In this document: piece by piece, positions 1-7,303 of the stretch
How the letters are laid out: the number at the start of each line of letters is the position of its first letter
How positions within the stretch are numbered: the first letter of the stretch is position 1
NCBI GenBank assembly: GCA_026770585.1
Contig: MU646424.1
Coordinates: 238,344 to 251,086 of the forward strand
DNA: 12,743 bases
DNA from: Baffinella frigidus
Lineage: Eukaryota > Cryptophyceae > Cryptomonadales > Baffinellaceae
Direction: 5' to 3'
The notes under the pieces: generated by a model
What the model was told of the DNA's origin: nothing
The model's database searches: none
The model's input: only the letters and a program-made list of their open reading frames with translations
Position numbers and translations under genes: made by a program

Positions 1-299
1 GGGGGGGGGGGGGGGGTCAAAATTCACCTGTGACATTTCGGGGGGGGGCGAAATAATGGCGAGCCCAAATTGAACTGGGATATAGCTAGAAGGTACTCAT
101 GGCGTCACCTAACAGAATCTATTTCGTGGCGCGTCCCTCTAAAGGATCTCCGGTACAAATCCCGGGATGTTACACCCTAAAAGTGCGAAATGGCTCCAAT
201 GTCAAGACAAATCTGAGGTAGAATCCATTAGATCACGGGACTATGTTTGGCGTTTGCTGCTTCCGAACAAGACGCCGCGTACATGCGCGGGCTGGCGGG
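1..299. other. Left edge without a gene; starts in a G homopolymer
   Basis: The first 16 bases are all G and a second G run lies near 41-48. The rest to 299 shows no ORF of note and no repeat that I can see. A contig or read edge in a G run is a common assembly break, so the first bases may be unreliable. Confidence 0.6.
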
Positions 300-349
300 A
301 TTTCGAATAACCCCTAAACGATTTCGAATAACCCCTTAACGATTTCGCA
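300..349. repeat. Two-copy 21 bp tandem repeat
   Basis: Copies at 300-320 and 321-341 differ at one base, and a third copy starts at 342 (ATTTCG) and is cut off. The unit contains CGAATAACCCCT, which resembles the outer end of the B-type foldback elements further right (GGGGTTACTCGCGAATA at 3934, opposite strand). It may be derived from such an end; that link is inference. Confidence 0.75.
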
Positions 350-379
350 TGCGGCGTGCCTCGCTAAGGTACTCCACTC

Positions 380-460
380 GGAGCCAGAAAATTTCGCCTA
401 AGTCAACTCCCCCTGAAAGCCAGCGCCTTAAGTCAAATGTCCGCGGGGTGGCGTGCCGCA
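380..460. repeat. Dispersed repeat, copy 1 (partner near 4323-4403)
   Basis: The stretch runs GAGCCAG, then TTTCGCCTAAGTCAACTCCCC, then GGCGTGCCGC. The same words in the same order and similar spacing occur at 4323-4403 (GAGCCAG, TTTTTCGCTCAAGTCAACC, GGCGTGTGCCGC). No coding sense is visible in either copy. Confidence 0.6.
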
Positions 461-467
461 CTCAACC

Positions 468-471
<4 letters not shown>

Positions 472-519
<48 letters not shown>

Positions 520-534
520 TCTATCTCTCTCTCT
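472..534. repeat. CT dinucleotide microsatellite
   Basis: About 63 bases are CT repeats with two interruptions (TCCCTC and TATC). ORFs over it give only Leu-Ser runs and are repeat artefacts. The region from 535 to 778 after it holds no gene or repeat that I can identify. Confidence 0.95.
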
Positions 535-778
535 GCCCGCCCTCGCGTGCAAGCGTTCGGTACCACTTAGCAGCCACCGGGGGCTTCACGGATACAGTCC
601 ATCTAAAAAGAATGTACTAGAATCTTATCCATTGCCCTGGAACCTATCCAGAATTTCGCGTTGAATTCAAGGCGAAAAGGAACTCGGCCGCTGCTAAGTG
701 GACCAGGCTAAGTGGCCGTCGCCGCGGTGTGCGCCGGCCCAATTCCAAACACACAATTGAATTCGAGGCAGATCACGC

Positions 779-996
779 GAACCCGTTCAGATCGCACTCA
801 AACCCGTTCAAACCGCACGCAAGCCCCTTCAAACCGCACGCAACCCCGTTCAAATCGCAAGAAACCCGTTCAAATCCGTTCAAATCGCACGCACACCCGT
901 TCAAATCGCACGCAAACCCGTTCAAATCCGTTCAAATCGCACACAACCCCTTTCCAATCCGTTCAAATCGCTCGCAAACCCCGCTCAAATCGCAGG
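779..996. repeat. Minisatellite with 21-22 bp unit
   Basis: About ten degenerate copies of a unit built on CCGTTCAAATCGCACGCAAA run head to tail. Some copies are shortened so that CGTTCAAATC occurs twice in close succession. Because most units are near 21 bp, two frames stay open and give Ser-Asn-Arg-Thr or Pro-Phe-Lys-Ser repeats. I read these as artefacts since the array has no flanking coding sequence and grades into the satellite that follows. Confidence 0.85.
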
Positions 997-1027
997 TGGC
1001 GGAACGGCTCGCAGGGGCAGAGGGGGC

Positions 1028-2200
1028 GTTCGACTCTCGCTACAAGTGGAAAAGCGCGTCGCTCCGCCAAGAGGTCTCTTCGCGTTCCTGAATATGTTTA
1101 ATTTCGGGGATGTCCTTCTAAACGAAGATTTGTACCAAGAATTTGTAGGGCTTTTAAGATATTCGTACTTTAGAGGTCCCTGAGCAGGGACCCTCGAGTG
1201 CCACTCTAAACCCCAATCACTCAACACGAAACAATGAACACGAAACACTAAACACTAAAACCGTCGCCGCAGAAGGACAGGTGCGCGCACTTCCTATAAT
1301 CACTCAACACTAATCACTGAACACTAATTACTAAACACTCATCACTAAACACTAAAAACTCAACACGAAACAATGAACGCTCAACACTAGACACTAGACA
1401 CTAGACACTAGACACTAGGCACGGAGCGTTCGACTCTCAAATGGAAAGCTACCAGTAGAAAAGCGCGTCGCTCCGCCAAGAGGTCCCTGGTGTCTAGTGT
1501 CTGGTGTTCATTGTTGAGTGTTTAGTGTTCATTGCTTAGTCACGAAACAATCAACACTAAGCACTAGACACTAGACACTAGACACTAAACTTGAAATTTA
1601 AGCCATGCCAACGACTCTCGCTACGAGTGGAAAAGCGCCTTGCTACGCCAAGAGGTCCCTGCCACTCTAAACCCCAAACACTAAACAATGAACACTAGAC
1701 ACTAGACACCGGACACTAAACTCGAAATTTAAGCCATGCCAACGACTCTCGCTGCAAGTGGAAAAGCTTTTCTTGCTACGCCAAGAGGTCCTAGCTCTGA
1801 CCGAGTGAAGTCGGGCACGTCATAAAACGTGCAGATTGTTTAGAAGAAAAATACTTGTTCCCGGATGAAAGTGGAAAAGCGCGTCGCTAAGCCACGAGGT
1901 CCCTGCCACTCTAAACCCCAAACACTGAACAATGAACACTAGACACTAGACAGTAAACACTAAACCTGAAATTGAAACCATGCCAACAACTCTTGCTACG
2001 AGTGAAAAAGCGCGTCGTTACGCCAAGAGGTCTTAGCTCTGACCGAGTAACGTCGGGCACGTCATAAGATACATTTATACGGCACGTGATAAAATACATT
2101 TAGACTAAACACTACGCTACACACTAAACCGTAAACACTAAACACTAAACACTGAACACTAAACACTAAACACTGAACAACAAACACTCAACTTACACCC
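1028..2200. repeat. Composite satellite: 50 bp core plus CACTAAA-type heptamers
   Basis: Six copies of a roughly 50 bp core (CGACTCTCGCTAC, GTGGAAAAGCGCGTCGCT, CGCCAAGAGGTC) lie near 1028, 1426, 1610, 1740, 1864 and 1982. Between them run heptamers such as ACACTAA, ACACTAG and ACACTGA. The last four copies form a higher-order repeat of about 120-130 bp that also includes CCACTCTAAACCCCAAACA and AAATTTAAGCCATGCCAA. The heptamer CACTAAA differs by one base from the telomere unit CCCTAAA. The minus-strand ORFs here are short and cross the repeats, so no gene is called. Confidence 0.85.
2056..2105. repeat. 25 bp tandem duplication at the satellite edge
   Basis: GGCACGTCATAAGATACATT (2056 on) is followed directly by GGCACGTGATAAAATACATT (2081 on). 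The 25 bp copies match at 22 positions. A single related copy follows the core at about 1816. Confidence 0.8.
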
Positions 2201-2221
2201 TGCAAGGGACGCGGTCCCAGG

Positions 2222-2441
2222 CCACTCGAGACTGGAAGAGGGAGTATTTTAAAAGTTTTAAGTTTACAAGTATTTTACAAGTGAAGAAAAAAAGGAGGGG
2301 TGTAGTAATTTTCACACAAATAGGAGCGTTTGGTCACGTATCTGGCGGAATTCCGCCCGGTACGTGACCACGCCTGCACGTGACTGGTACTAAATTTAAC
2401 AACCCCACATTTAAAATACTCTCTCTTCCAGCCTCGAGTGG
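2222..2441. mobile_element. 220 bp foldback element, nested hairpin in the centre
   Basis: Left end 2222-2254 (starts CCACTCGAGACTGGAAGAGG) is matched in reverse by 2409-2441 (ends CTTCCAGCCTCGAGTGG), 33 bp with a few mismatches. A second inverted repeat sits inside: GGTCACGTA at 2332-2340 against TACGTGACC at 2361-2369, enclosing the perfect palindrome GGCGGAATTCCGCC. No ORF inside. The shape is that of a non-autonomous MITE; no target-site duplication is evident. Confidence 0.75.
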
Positions 2442-2914
2442 GGAGCCCTAGGGCTTCGTTAGTGTCTAGACCACGCCAGGTCGTGACTCGGAATTTCAGC
2501 TACAAGTCTTTCTAAAAAATTGTACCCGTGTCCGAAATTTTGTATTCGGATCGGACGTGGAAAGGACGAGGAGCTGCCTCTCACGTGGGACCGCACACTC
2601 ATTTAGCAGCACGAGACGAACCGTTGCGTCCTGGAATTCCCAGTAATGACCTGCCGTGGGTGGCAGGTCAGGAAACCGAACCCCGAAACCCTCAACAGTC
2701 AGTGAAGGGTATGTATGGTAAACAAGGTGAACAGGGTTTAGGGTGTCGGGTGTGGGCTGCCATAGCCCAATCCCGTCTGCTACCTTGCATTTTTTTTTCT
2801 CTGATTCTATTGTATCACTCAACTCAAGGCTTAAGGGTCTATCTAGGACCTGTATCGAGAGTAAGAAAGAAGAAGACAGTTGAGTCACCCGCAGAGCTTT
2901 GTGGTCCACGTGTG
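2442..2914. other. Gene-free stretch with one small hairpin
   Basis: ORFs of about 136 codons overlap on both strands (2496-2938), but neither has a recognisable domain or convincing composition, and the plus one begins at GTG rather than ATG. A perfect 8 bp hairpin GACCTGCC/GGCAGGTC with a 6 base loop lies at 2648-2669. Confidence 0.5.
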
Positions 2915-3062
2915 GATCTCCTATGGAAACATCTATAATGCATACTCTGGATTCAATGAAATTTACTACACATAACGATCTTTAGTAGTACTATTCAAGC
3001 AAACGTGCAGTAATTTTGATTGAAATCCAGTTTATGAATCGTAAGTGTTTCCATATGAGATC
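2915..3062. mobile_element. C-family foldback element, copy 1
   Basis: Outer arms are GATCTCCTATGGAAACA at 2915 and TGTTTCCATATGAGATC ending at 3062, one mismatch in 17. A second pair of arms (CTGGATTCAATGAAATT and AATTTTGATTGAAATCCAG, imperfect) lies inside, followed by the family's inner hairpin TTTACTAC/GCAGTAAT. The element has no ORF. It shares the GATCTC end and the TTTACTAC core with copies at 5506, 6019 and 7175. Confidence 0.8.
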
Positions 3063-3167
3063 GTAGTCAGGTAGAGTGCGCATGACCTCTCTCGGTACAG
3101 CCTCTATGAGGGCGCATGCTACACAGCGGGCTACGCAGGAAAGAAAAAATCAGAATCAAGCCATTTC

Positions 3168-3260
3168 CGGTTACCTTATCCGTAGGAACCCCCCCTATGT
3201 CCCTGCGGATTGCCTACCGTAGGGTCCTAGGTCTTATCGTTTAACGGTTATTCGAAATCC
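3168..3260. repeat. Decayed CCTAGG-type repeat (partner at 4746-4836)
   Basis: CCGTAGGAACCCCCCCTATG, then GTAGGGTCCTAGGTCTTA, then a TTATTCG end. The same order is found at 4757-4836 (CCGTAGGAACCCCCCTATGA, GTAGGGTCCTAAGTCTTACC). The words match the centre of the A/B foldback families, so both are probably old, end-worn copies. Confidence 0.6.
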
Positions 3261-3610
3261 CTTCGAAGTCCGCTGTGTGGCATGGCGGCCGTGCTGGCAT
3301 CAACAAAGGGCCCCTCTCATTTCCCGAGGTTATGAGGTATCATAGATATAACTTAATAAAGGCCTACATATGATTTAACAATGGTCTCGTCCCTGTTCAG
3401 GTCCAGGATCTTCTGCGAAGCGCCGCGGTTGAAGAGTGGTTGGAGGACTGGACCAGCTGGCAGGTACCACGTCAGAGGGCTCGAGGGAAATGACTGTCTT
3501 ATCCTAGCCAGATCTGGCTAAAGTGACTTTAGAATCCTTCGGGTTTCCGCTGAAAGATGTCAAAAGTGGGTGGTTCAAGTCCTTTGGCGTGGTACCGATA
3601 CGTCTCCACG
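3261..3610. other. Gene-free stretch with a perfect 16 bp palindrome
   Basis: TAGCCAGATCTGGCTA at 3505-3520 reads the same on both strands. Nothing else in this stretch stands out: no ORF with sensible composition and no repeat shared with other parts of the window that I can see. Confidence 0.6.
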
Positions 3611-3669
3611 GCTTAGGGTTGACGGTTGACGGTTGACGGTTTAGGGGTTACGGTTTAGGGTTTAGGGTC
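3611..3669. repeat. Short telomere-variant array, plus-strand TTTAGGG sense
   Basis: TTAGGGTTGACGGTTGACGG runs into GGTTTAGGG units. Three 7 bp GTTGACG units precede canonical ones. A smaller piece, GGGTTTAGGGTTTAGG, lies at 3836-3851. Orientation is opposite to the large arrays at 10715-12113. Between 3670 and 3931 nothing else is seen. Confidence 0.8.
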
Positions 3670-3931
3670 ATTGAACTCGGTGAGGGAGAAAGACACTCTA
3701 GGGTGTACCACGCCACATTGGAGGTGGGGGTTGGTTTTTTTTACCCGCATCTGAAAGCGGTTGTTGACTTTTGAAAACCACTGCCCTGAGGAGGAATTGA
3801 CTTTTGGCGAGCCCTTCCAAGGCTCTGGCGTGGTAGGGTTTAGGGTTTAGGGGGGGCGAGGCAGGATCGCCCCTGTCGGACCGCGTGCCTCCCAACTCGC
3901 CACTGGTGAATTATTGATGTGGACGTGTGAT

Positions 3932-4049
3932 AGGGGTTACTCGCGAATAAAAACACGCACCGCCCCTAGAGGGCGGCACTATGTTCCTAGGGACAGCCCT
4001 ACCGTAGGACCCTAGGGCGGTGCGTGTCCTTGTTCGCAAGCAACCCCTG
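3932..4049. mobile_element. B-family foldback element, copy 1
   Basis: Left arm AGGGGTTACTCGCGAATAA then ACACGCACCGCCC; right arm GGGCGGTGCGTGTCC then TTCGCAAGCAACCCCT. The centre holds CCTAGG and CCTACCGTAGG words. About 118 bp, no ORF. The close relative is at 8296-8430. The GGGGTTAC end resembles the A-family end CAGGGGTACC. Confidence 0.8.
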
Positions 4050-4083
4050 TGTCCATCGAGACCCTGCAGCAGGATCCCGTCTA

Positions 4084-4196
4084 CAGGGGTACCTCGCTCA
4101 TAAGGAACTCCCTCCCCCTAGGACCCTACAGTAGGGCTATCCTAGGGCCCTATGGGGGTGCTGGGGCAGCGGCAGTTTTTTCATGAGCGAGGTGCC
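4084..4196. mobile_element. A-family foldback element, copy 1
   Basis: It begins TA|CAGGGGTACCTCGCTCATAA and ends TTTTTTCATGAGCGAGGTGCC. The centre has CCTAGGACCCTACAGTAGGG. The right tip has drifted from the family consensus ACCCCTG|TA. Confidence 0.8.
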
Positions 4197-4262
4197 ACCA
4201 AACCCCAAACCCCAAACCCCAAACCCCAAACCCCAAACCCCCAACCCTGACCCCTGACCCCG
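4197..4262. repeat. CCCCAAA heptamer array
   Basis: Five to six head-to-tail copies of CCCCAAA, then degenerate CCTGACC units. The unit is the telomere heptamer CCCTAAA with T replaced by C. It abuts the right tip of the A-family element at 4084-4196. Confidence 0.9.
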
Positions 4263-4316
4263 ACGCCCCGTGTTCCAGGGCAAGGACAGCCTCCTCGGAG
4301 ACGTCGGGGGAGAGTG
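4258..4316. repeat. Segmental duplication flanking A elements, copy 1
   Basis: CGACGCCCCGTGTTCCAGGG, then GGAGACGTCGGGGGAGAGTG. The second copy at 4576-4645 has the same words with an 11-12 bp insertion. Each copy begins with CCGACG or CGACG and ends with ACGTCGG, so each may itself form a weak foldback. The sequence after copy 2 (GTGTGGCGTGTGCCGCGAGG) also follows copy 1, at 4381-4401. Confidence 0.8.
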
Positions 4317-4406
4317 CACTGCGAGCCAGGATTTTTCGCTCAAGTCAACCCCCCGTGAAGCTGTCCACTTTAGAATCTGGAGTGTGGCGTGTGCCGCGAG
4401 GCCTTG

Positions 4407-4511
4407 CCACCTCGCTCATACGAAACTGCCCCCCCCCCTAGGACCACCGTAGGGCCCTAGGCATAGGCCTACTGTAGGGTCCTAGGGGGTGGCGCTTTCT
4501 CATGAGCGAGG
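4407..4511. mobile_element. A-family foldback element, copy 2
   Basis: Left end CCACCTCGCTCATACGAAAC is worn at the tip; the right arm ends CTTTCTCATGAGCGAGG. The centre has GGGCCCTAGGCATAGGCCTAC. Its right half is repeated immediately after it (4511-4570). Confidence 0.8.
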
Positions 4512-4570
4512 CATAGGCCTACTGTAAGGTCCTAGGGGGGTGGCGCTTTCTTATGAGCGAGGTACCCCTG
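4511..4570. repeat. Tandem duplicate of an A-element right half
   Basis: 4511-4561 repeats 4461-4510 almost base for base (GCATAGGCCTACTGTARGGT, then TATGAGCGAG), then continues to the proper family tip GTACCCCTG. So one left arm is followed by two right arms, which suggests unequal exchange or replication slippage at the foldback. Confidence 0.85.
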
Positions 4571-4575
4571 GCCCC

Positions 4576-4645
4576 TAACACCGACGCCCCGTGTTCCAGG
4601 GCAAGGGCAGCGCGCCCAGCCTCGTCGGAGACGTCGGGGGAGAGT
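4576..4645. repeat. Segmental duplication flanking A elements, copy 2
   Basis: Partner of 4258-4316. It begins CCGACGCCCCGTGTTCCAGG and ends GACGTCGGGGGAGAGTG. Further right, CGCGTGAATCGGTGCTGGCC (near 4682) recurs as CGCGTGAAGCGGTGCTGGCC (near 4848), another local duplication. The plus ORF over 4553-4948 crosses these repeats and is not accepted as a gene. Confidence 0.75.
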
Positions 4646-4869
4646 GTGGCGTGTGCCGCGAGGACTTGGGTCACCTGGGTCCGCGTGAATCGGTGCTGGC
4701 CCCCTCTCCACACAGAGGGATTTTCGGCCCATTTTGGGGCGATTTCCCGACACCTTGTCCGTAGGAACCCCCCTATGACCCTACGGGTTTCCTACTGTAG
4801 GGTCCTAAGTCTTACCGCTGAGGGGTTGTTCACGAATAGCTGGGCCCGCGTGAAGCGGTGCTGGCCCGC

Positions 4870-5505
4870 TATTCAACCAAACCAAACTAAACCGAATCGA
4901 ATAGAGGATTCCTCAGAGGGCTGCGCATCGAAGGTGCCGCTCCGGTGACTCTTCACGTGACTACATTTTACCCCACCGCTACCGAGCGAAGTGGGGGTTC
5001 GGGGAGGTTACAAGTGGGTTTTAAAGAGGGTTTAAAGCTTTCCACGTCCAGTCAAGAACCTTATTGTACGGGCAATTGTACACGGTCGTGACTGTTTTTC
5101 AAAAGCAACCGTGATACGTTTACAATATATGTAAACTTTACATGACCATGAAAAAAAAGTCACATCCAGAAAAATGCGTTCGAAAGTCGTAATTAGCACA
5201 TTGACGGTCTTAGGTGCAATAAAATCGTTGTTTAGATGGACGCACCCCCATTATTTCACCTCAGCGCGTCCGTTTTTTTTGCAAGTCATGAACTCTTCCG
5301 CGTGACCTTATAAAATTCTACAACGCAGGAAGCTTCCCCAACGCTTCCCCAACACCCCTGGTTTGTACCAGTCGCGTCCAGAAGGAGAAATAAAGCTGGG
5401 ACCGGATTCCCGGTCCCAGCTTTTAAACGAACCCTCCCCTCGCTCGGTAGCGGATATGTTATGGTCTGGGGAGAGGGCGTCTGCCGTCCTCCCAAAGCCC
5501 CTCAC
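4870..5505. other. Gene-free stretch with small palindromes
   Basis: It contains GTTTACA/TGTAAAC around ATATA (5118-5136), an 11 bp tandem duplication GCTTCCCCAAC (5331-5352) and a perfect 14 bp hairpin AAAGCTGGGACCGG / CCGGTCCCAGCTTT with a 4 base loop at 5392-5423. The minus ORFs of about 65-69 codons overlap these and have no recognisable domain. Confidence 0.6.
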
Positions 5506-5654
5506 GATCTTATAGGAAAACGGTTTTAATTTAAAACTTTCTGGCGATGAAATTTACTACACACAATGAGTTTTACTAGTAATATTCGAGCATTCGTGTA
5601 GTAATTTTCATTGAATCCAATGTTTTTAAATTAAAACCGTTTCTCTTTGAGATC
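5506..5654. mobile_element. C-family foldback element, copy 2
   Basis: The strongest arms are AAACGGTTTTAATTTAAAA (5518 on) and TTTTTAAATTAAAACCGTTT (to 5642). They extend outward with gaps to GATCT at 5506 and AGATC at 5650-5654. Inside is the hairpin GAAATTTACTACAC / GTGTAGTAATTTTC around ACTAGTAAT. No ORF. Confidence 0.85.
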
Positions 5655-5676
5655 CCGCTGGACGCCCGAGGGGTGC

Positions 5677-5757
5677 CTGACCCCCTTCTCCTGTACCTAA
5701 CTTTGAATCCTGACCCCCTTCTCCTGTACGGTGAATCCTGACCCCCTTCTCCTGTAC
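5677..5757. repeat. Three exact copies of a 20 bp motif
   Basis: CTGACCCCCTTCTCCTGTAC occurs at 5677-5696, 5710-5729 and 5738-5757, with spacers of 13 and 8 bases that share GAATC. Spacers are short and similar, so this is a tandem repeat with variable spacing rather than a CRISPR array. Confidence 0.9.
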
Positions 5758-5849
5758 CTAAATATCACCTGGCAATGTGAGACGATTTTTCCATCACCTC
5801 GAACTGTGTGGCGGTGTCTCTTCCGCCTCGAAACAAATTCATCTCGGGA

Positions 5850-5972
5850 GATAACTGAATCAGTTCCTTTTCACTAGGGTGGTTGAATGGGAGAAATTAG
5901 TTAGGGCGTAGTAAATTTAATTAGGCCTCCTAATTAAATTAAACCGCTAATTAGGGAACTGGTTCAGTTATC
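5850..5972. mobile_element. D-family foldback element, copy 1
   Basis: Arms GATAACTGAATCAGTTCC (5850) and GGAACTGGTTCAGTTATC (to 5972) match at 17 of 18. The centre is an AT-rich palindrome TTTAATTAGG-CCTCCTAATTAAA near 5918-5940. About 123 bp, no ORF. Confidence 0.8.
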
Positions 5973-6018
5973 TTTCAGGTGAAAGTGACGCTTTCCCCTT
6001 GAGGCAGCTTCGTCCGGC

Positions 6019-6140
6019 AACATCATTTAATTCAACGAAAATGGGCCACGAAATTCACTACACAAATGCTTTACTATTACTAGTAGGAGCTTCTGCGTAA
6101 AAATATTTCATTGCCTATTTTCATTATATTAAATGATGTT
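6019..6140. mobile_element. C-family foldback element, copy 3
   Basis: Outer arms AACATCATTTAAT and ATTAAATGATGTT are exact; imperfect pairing continues outside (CCGG words at about 6011 and 6148). The core has AAATTCACTACACAAATGCT and ACTATTACTAGTAGGAGC, closest to copy 4. The 17 bases TGTTCCCGGATGAAAGT at its right edge (6137-6153) also occur exactly at 1856-1872 inside the satellite. Confidence 0.8.
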
Positions 6141-6180
6141 CCCGGATGAAAGTCGTGGACTGGGACGGGGGGGACAAGTG

Positions 6181-6262
6181 CCCCTAGGACCGTAGGGCCC
6201 TAGGCACAGGGCTACTGTAGGGTCCTAGGGGGTGGCGCTTTCTTATGAGCGAGGTACCCCTG
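6181..6262. mobile_element. A-family element with its left arm missing
   Basis: It starts at the central CCCCTAGGACCGTAGGGCCC and runs to a perfect right tip, TTATGAGCGAGGTACCCCTG|TA. The left 30-35 bp present in other copies is replaced by GGGACAAGTG, a word that belongs to the direct repeat at 6411/6625. This suggests a rearrangement joined the two repeats. Confidence 0.8.
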
Positions 6263-6317
6263 TAGCGAGTCTTTACCAGCAACGGTCTGGTGACCGGCTA
6301 TCGCGGAATTGGATCAA

Positions 6318-6395
6318 GCCTCAAAGTCCTAACGGCGTTCTCAGCCTAAAAGTCCTAAAGGCTTTCTCGGCCTAAATTCCCTAACGGCTTTCTCC
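6318..6395. repeat. Three-copy 26 bp tandem repeat
   Basis: Units at 6318-6343, 6344-6369 and 6370-6395 follow GCCTAAAAGTCCTAACGGC then TTCTC. They differ from each other at a few positions. Confidence 0.85.
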
Positions 6396-6410
6396 GCGAG
6401 GCAGGTTGTG

Positions 6411-6486
6411 GGCTGGGACGGAGGGGACAAGTGCCACGCGGCGTGCCTGGCGTGGCGCCGCCGCGTCAAGGCCCACCCGCGGACGT
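6411..6486. repeat. GC-rich direct repeat, copy 1 (partner 6625-6711)
   Basis: GCAGGTTGTGGGCTGGGAC, then GACAAGTGCCACGCGGCGTG, then GCGTCAAGGCCCACCCGCG. The copy at 6625-6711 is nearly the same over about 76-87 bp. A third trace (GGACTGGGACGGGGGGGACA) lies at 6157-6176. No reading frame is kept between copies in a way that suggests coding. Confidence 0.85.
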
Positions 6487-6503
6487 GTTGGTAGTAACGT
6501 TTT

Positions 6504-6593
6504 GTACCGGTCAGCCCGGTCTCGTCCGAATTTAGTACCGGTGAGTCCTGTCGCGTCCGAATTTAGTACCGGCTAGTCCGAAACCGGTTTCGG
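6504..6593. repeat. 31 bp tandem repeat ending in a 16 bp palindrome
   Basis: Units start GTACCGGT at 6504 and 6535 and share TCGTCCGAATTTA or its close form; a third partial unit begins at 6566. The array ends in the perfect palindrome CCGAAACCGGTTTCGG at 6578-6593. Confidence 0.85.
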
Positions 6594-6624
6594 GTGTGTT
6601 TATCGGACCTAACGGCTCCGTGCG

Positions 6625-6711
6625 GCAGGTTGTGGGCTGGGACAGTGGAGACAAGTGCCACGCGGCGTGCCTGGCGTGGCACCTCCGCGTCAAGGCCCAC
6701 CCGCGCGCGTG
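6625..6711. repeat. GC-rich direct repeat, copy 2
   Basis: Partner of 6411-6486. It is followed by GGGGATGCAGTCCCGTGTA at 6719, a word that recurs at 7050 and, inverted, at about 7096. Confidence 0.85.
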
Positions 6712-6737
6712 AACCTCAGGGGATGCAGTCCCGTGTA

Positions 6738-6826
6738 CAGGGGTACCTCGCTCGTAAGAAACTGCCCCCCCCCCCAGGACCACCGAAGGGCCCTAGGCAT
6801 AGTCCTACTGTAGATAGGCCTACTGC
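6738..6826. mobile_element. A-family element with its right arm missing
   Basis: Perfect left tip TA|CAGGGGTACCTCGCTCGTAA, a C run and GGGCCCTAGGCATAG are present. After the central CTACTGTAG a second ATAGGCCTACTG follows and the right arm never comes. Together with the left-arm-less copy at 6181 it could represent two halves of one event. Confidence 0.8.
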
Positions 6827-6857
6827 GTCGAGGCGCGCCCGCGCGTGTGAGCCCGGT

Positions 6858-6941
6858 GCATCTACGTGTGCAGTGTGCGCATCTACGTGTGCAGTGTGCG
6901 CATCTACGTGTGCAGTGTGCGCATCTACGTGTGCAGTGTGC
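6858..6941. repeat. Four exact copies of a 21 bp unit
   Basis: GCATCTACGTGTGCAGTGTG plus C is repeated four times without a mismatch and without spacers. All six frames inherit a heptapeptide repeat (for example Cys-Ala-Ser-Thr-Cys-Ala-Val), so the ORFs over 6594-7188 are length artefacts of the array. Confidence 0.95.
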
Positions 6942-7047
6942 AGCTGTAAGCTCCGGGGATACGGTCCCCGTGAAGGATGGCCGGAGTGACTTTACCACAG
7001 ACGCGTCCACTAGGAGGAGAACAGGGTCCGCAGCTCGAGGCTCGCCT

Positions 7048-7117
7048 CTGGGGATGCAGTCCCGTGTAGGATGGGCTGGAGTCACTCCGGCCATCCTACA
7101 CGGGACTGTGTCCCCAG
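7048..7117. repeat. 70 bp inverted repeat from a local direct repeat
   Basis: Left arm CTGGGGATGCAGTCCCGTGT then AGGATGGGCTGGAGT; right arm ACTCCGGCCATCCTACACGG then GACTGTGTCCCCAG. The arms are nearly contiguous. A direct, more diverged copy of the arm lies at 6952-6990 (CCGGGGATACGGTCCCCGTG). Confidence 0.85.
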
Positions 7118-7174
7118 CGAGACCGGCGCATGCACGGTGTGCTGCTGCAGGCTCGCGTCGAGTTCATCTCAAAG

Positions 7175-7292
7175 AATGTATTAATTAAAGCCTTTCCTCC
7201 CAAGAAATTTACTACGCAAATGCTTTACTATTACTAGTAAGATGCAATTGTGCAGTAATTTGCGTTGAAAGAAAGGCTGTTATTAAAACATT
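7175..7292. mobile_element. C-family foldback element, copy 4
   Basis: Arms AATGTATTAATTAAAGCC / GGCTGTTATTAAAACATT (22 bp arms, 19 matching) with weaker outward pairing around ATCTC (about 7167) and GAT (about 7298). The core AAATTTACTACGCAAATGC then ACTATTACTAGTAAGATGC closes on GCAGTAATTTGCGTTGAAAG. It ends about ten bases before the A-family element at 7304. Confidence 0.85.
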
Positions 7293-7303
7293 ATCTCAGA
7301 TTA

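Noticed and set aside
349-664. ORFs with long Leu-Ser runs
   Set aside because: They are translations of the CT microsatellite; nothing on either side supports coding.
712-1101. Overlapping 120-129 codon ORFs with Ser-Asn-Arg-Thr and Pro-Phe-Lys-Ser repeats
   Set aside because: Two frames stay open because the 21-22 bp minisatellite unit is near a multiple of three; there is no unique coding sequence.
2496-2938. Facing ORFs of 136-137 codons on both strands
   Set aside because: No domain, no convincing start on the plus strand, and fully overlapping frames in a repeat-rich area.
5677-6941. Possible CRISPR-like arrays (5677-5757; 6858-6941)
   Set aside because: The first has only three repeats with 8-13 base related spacers and the second has no spacers; the context is eukaryotic and no cas gene is present.
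6594-7188. Cys-rich ORFs on both strands, up to 134 codons
   Set aside because: Cys and repeat content come from the exact 4 x 21 bp array and from the inverted repeat at 7048-7117.
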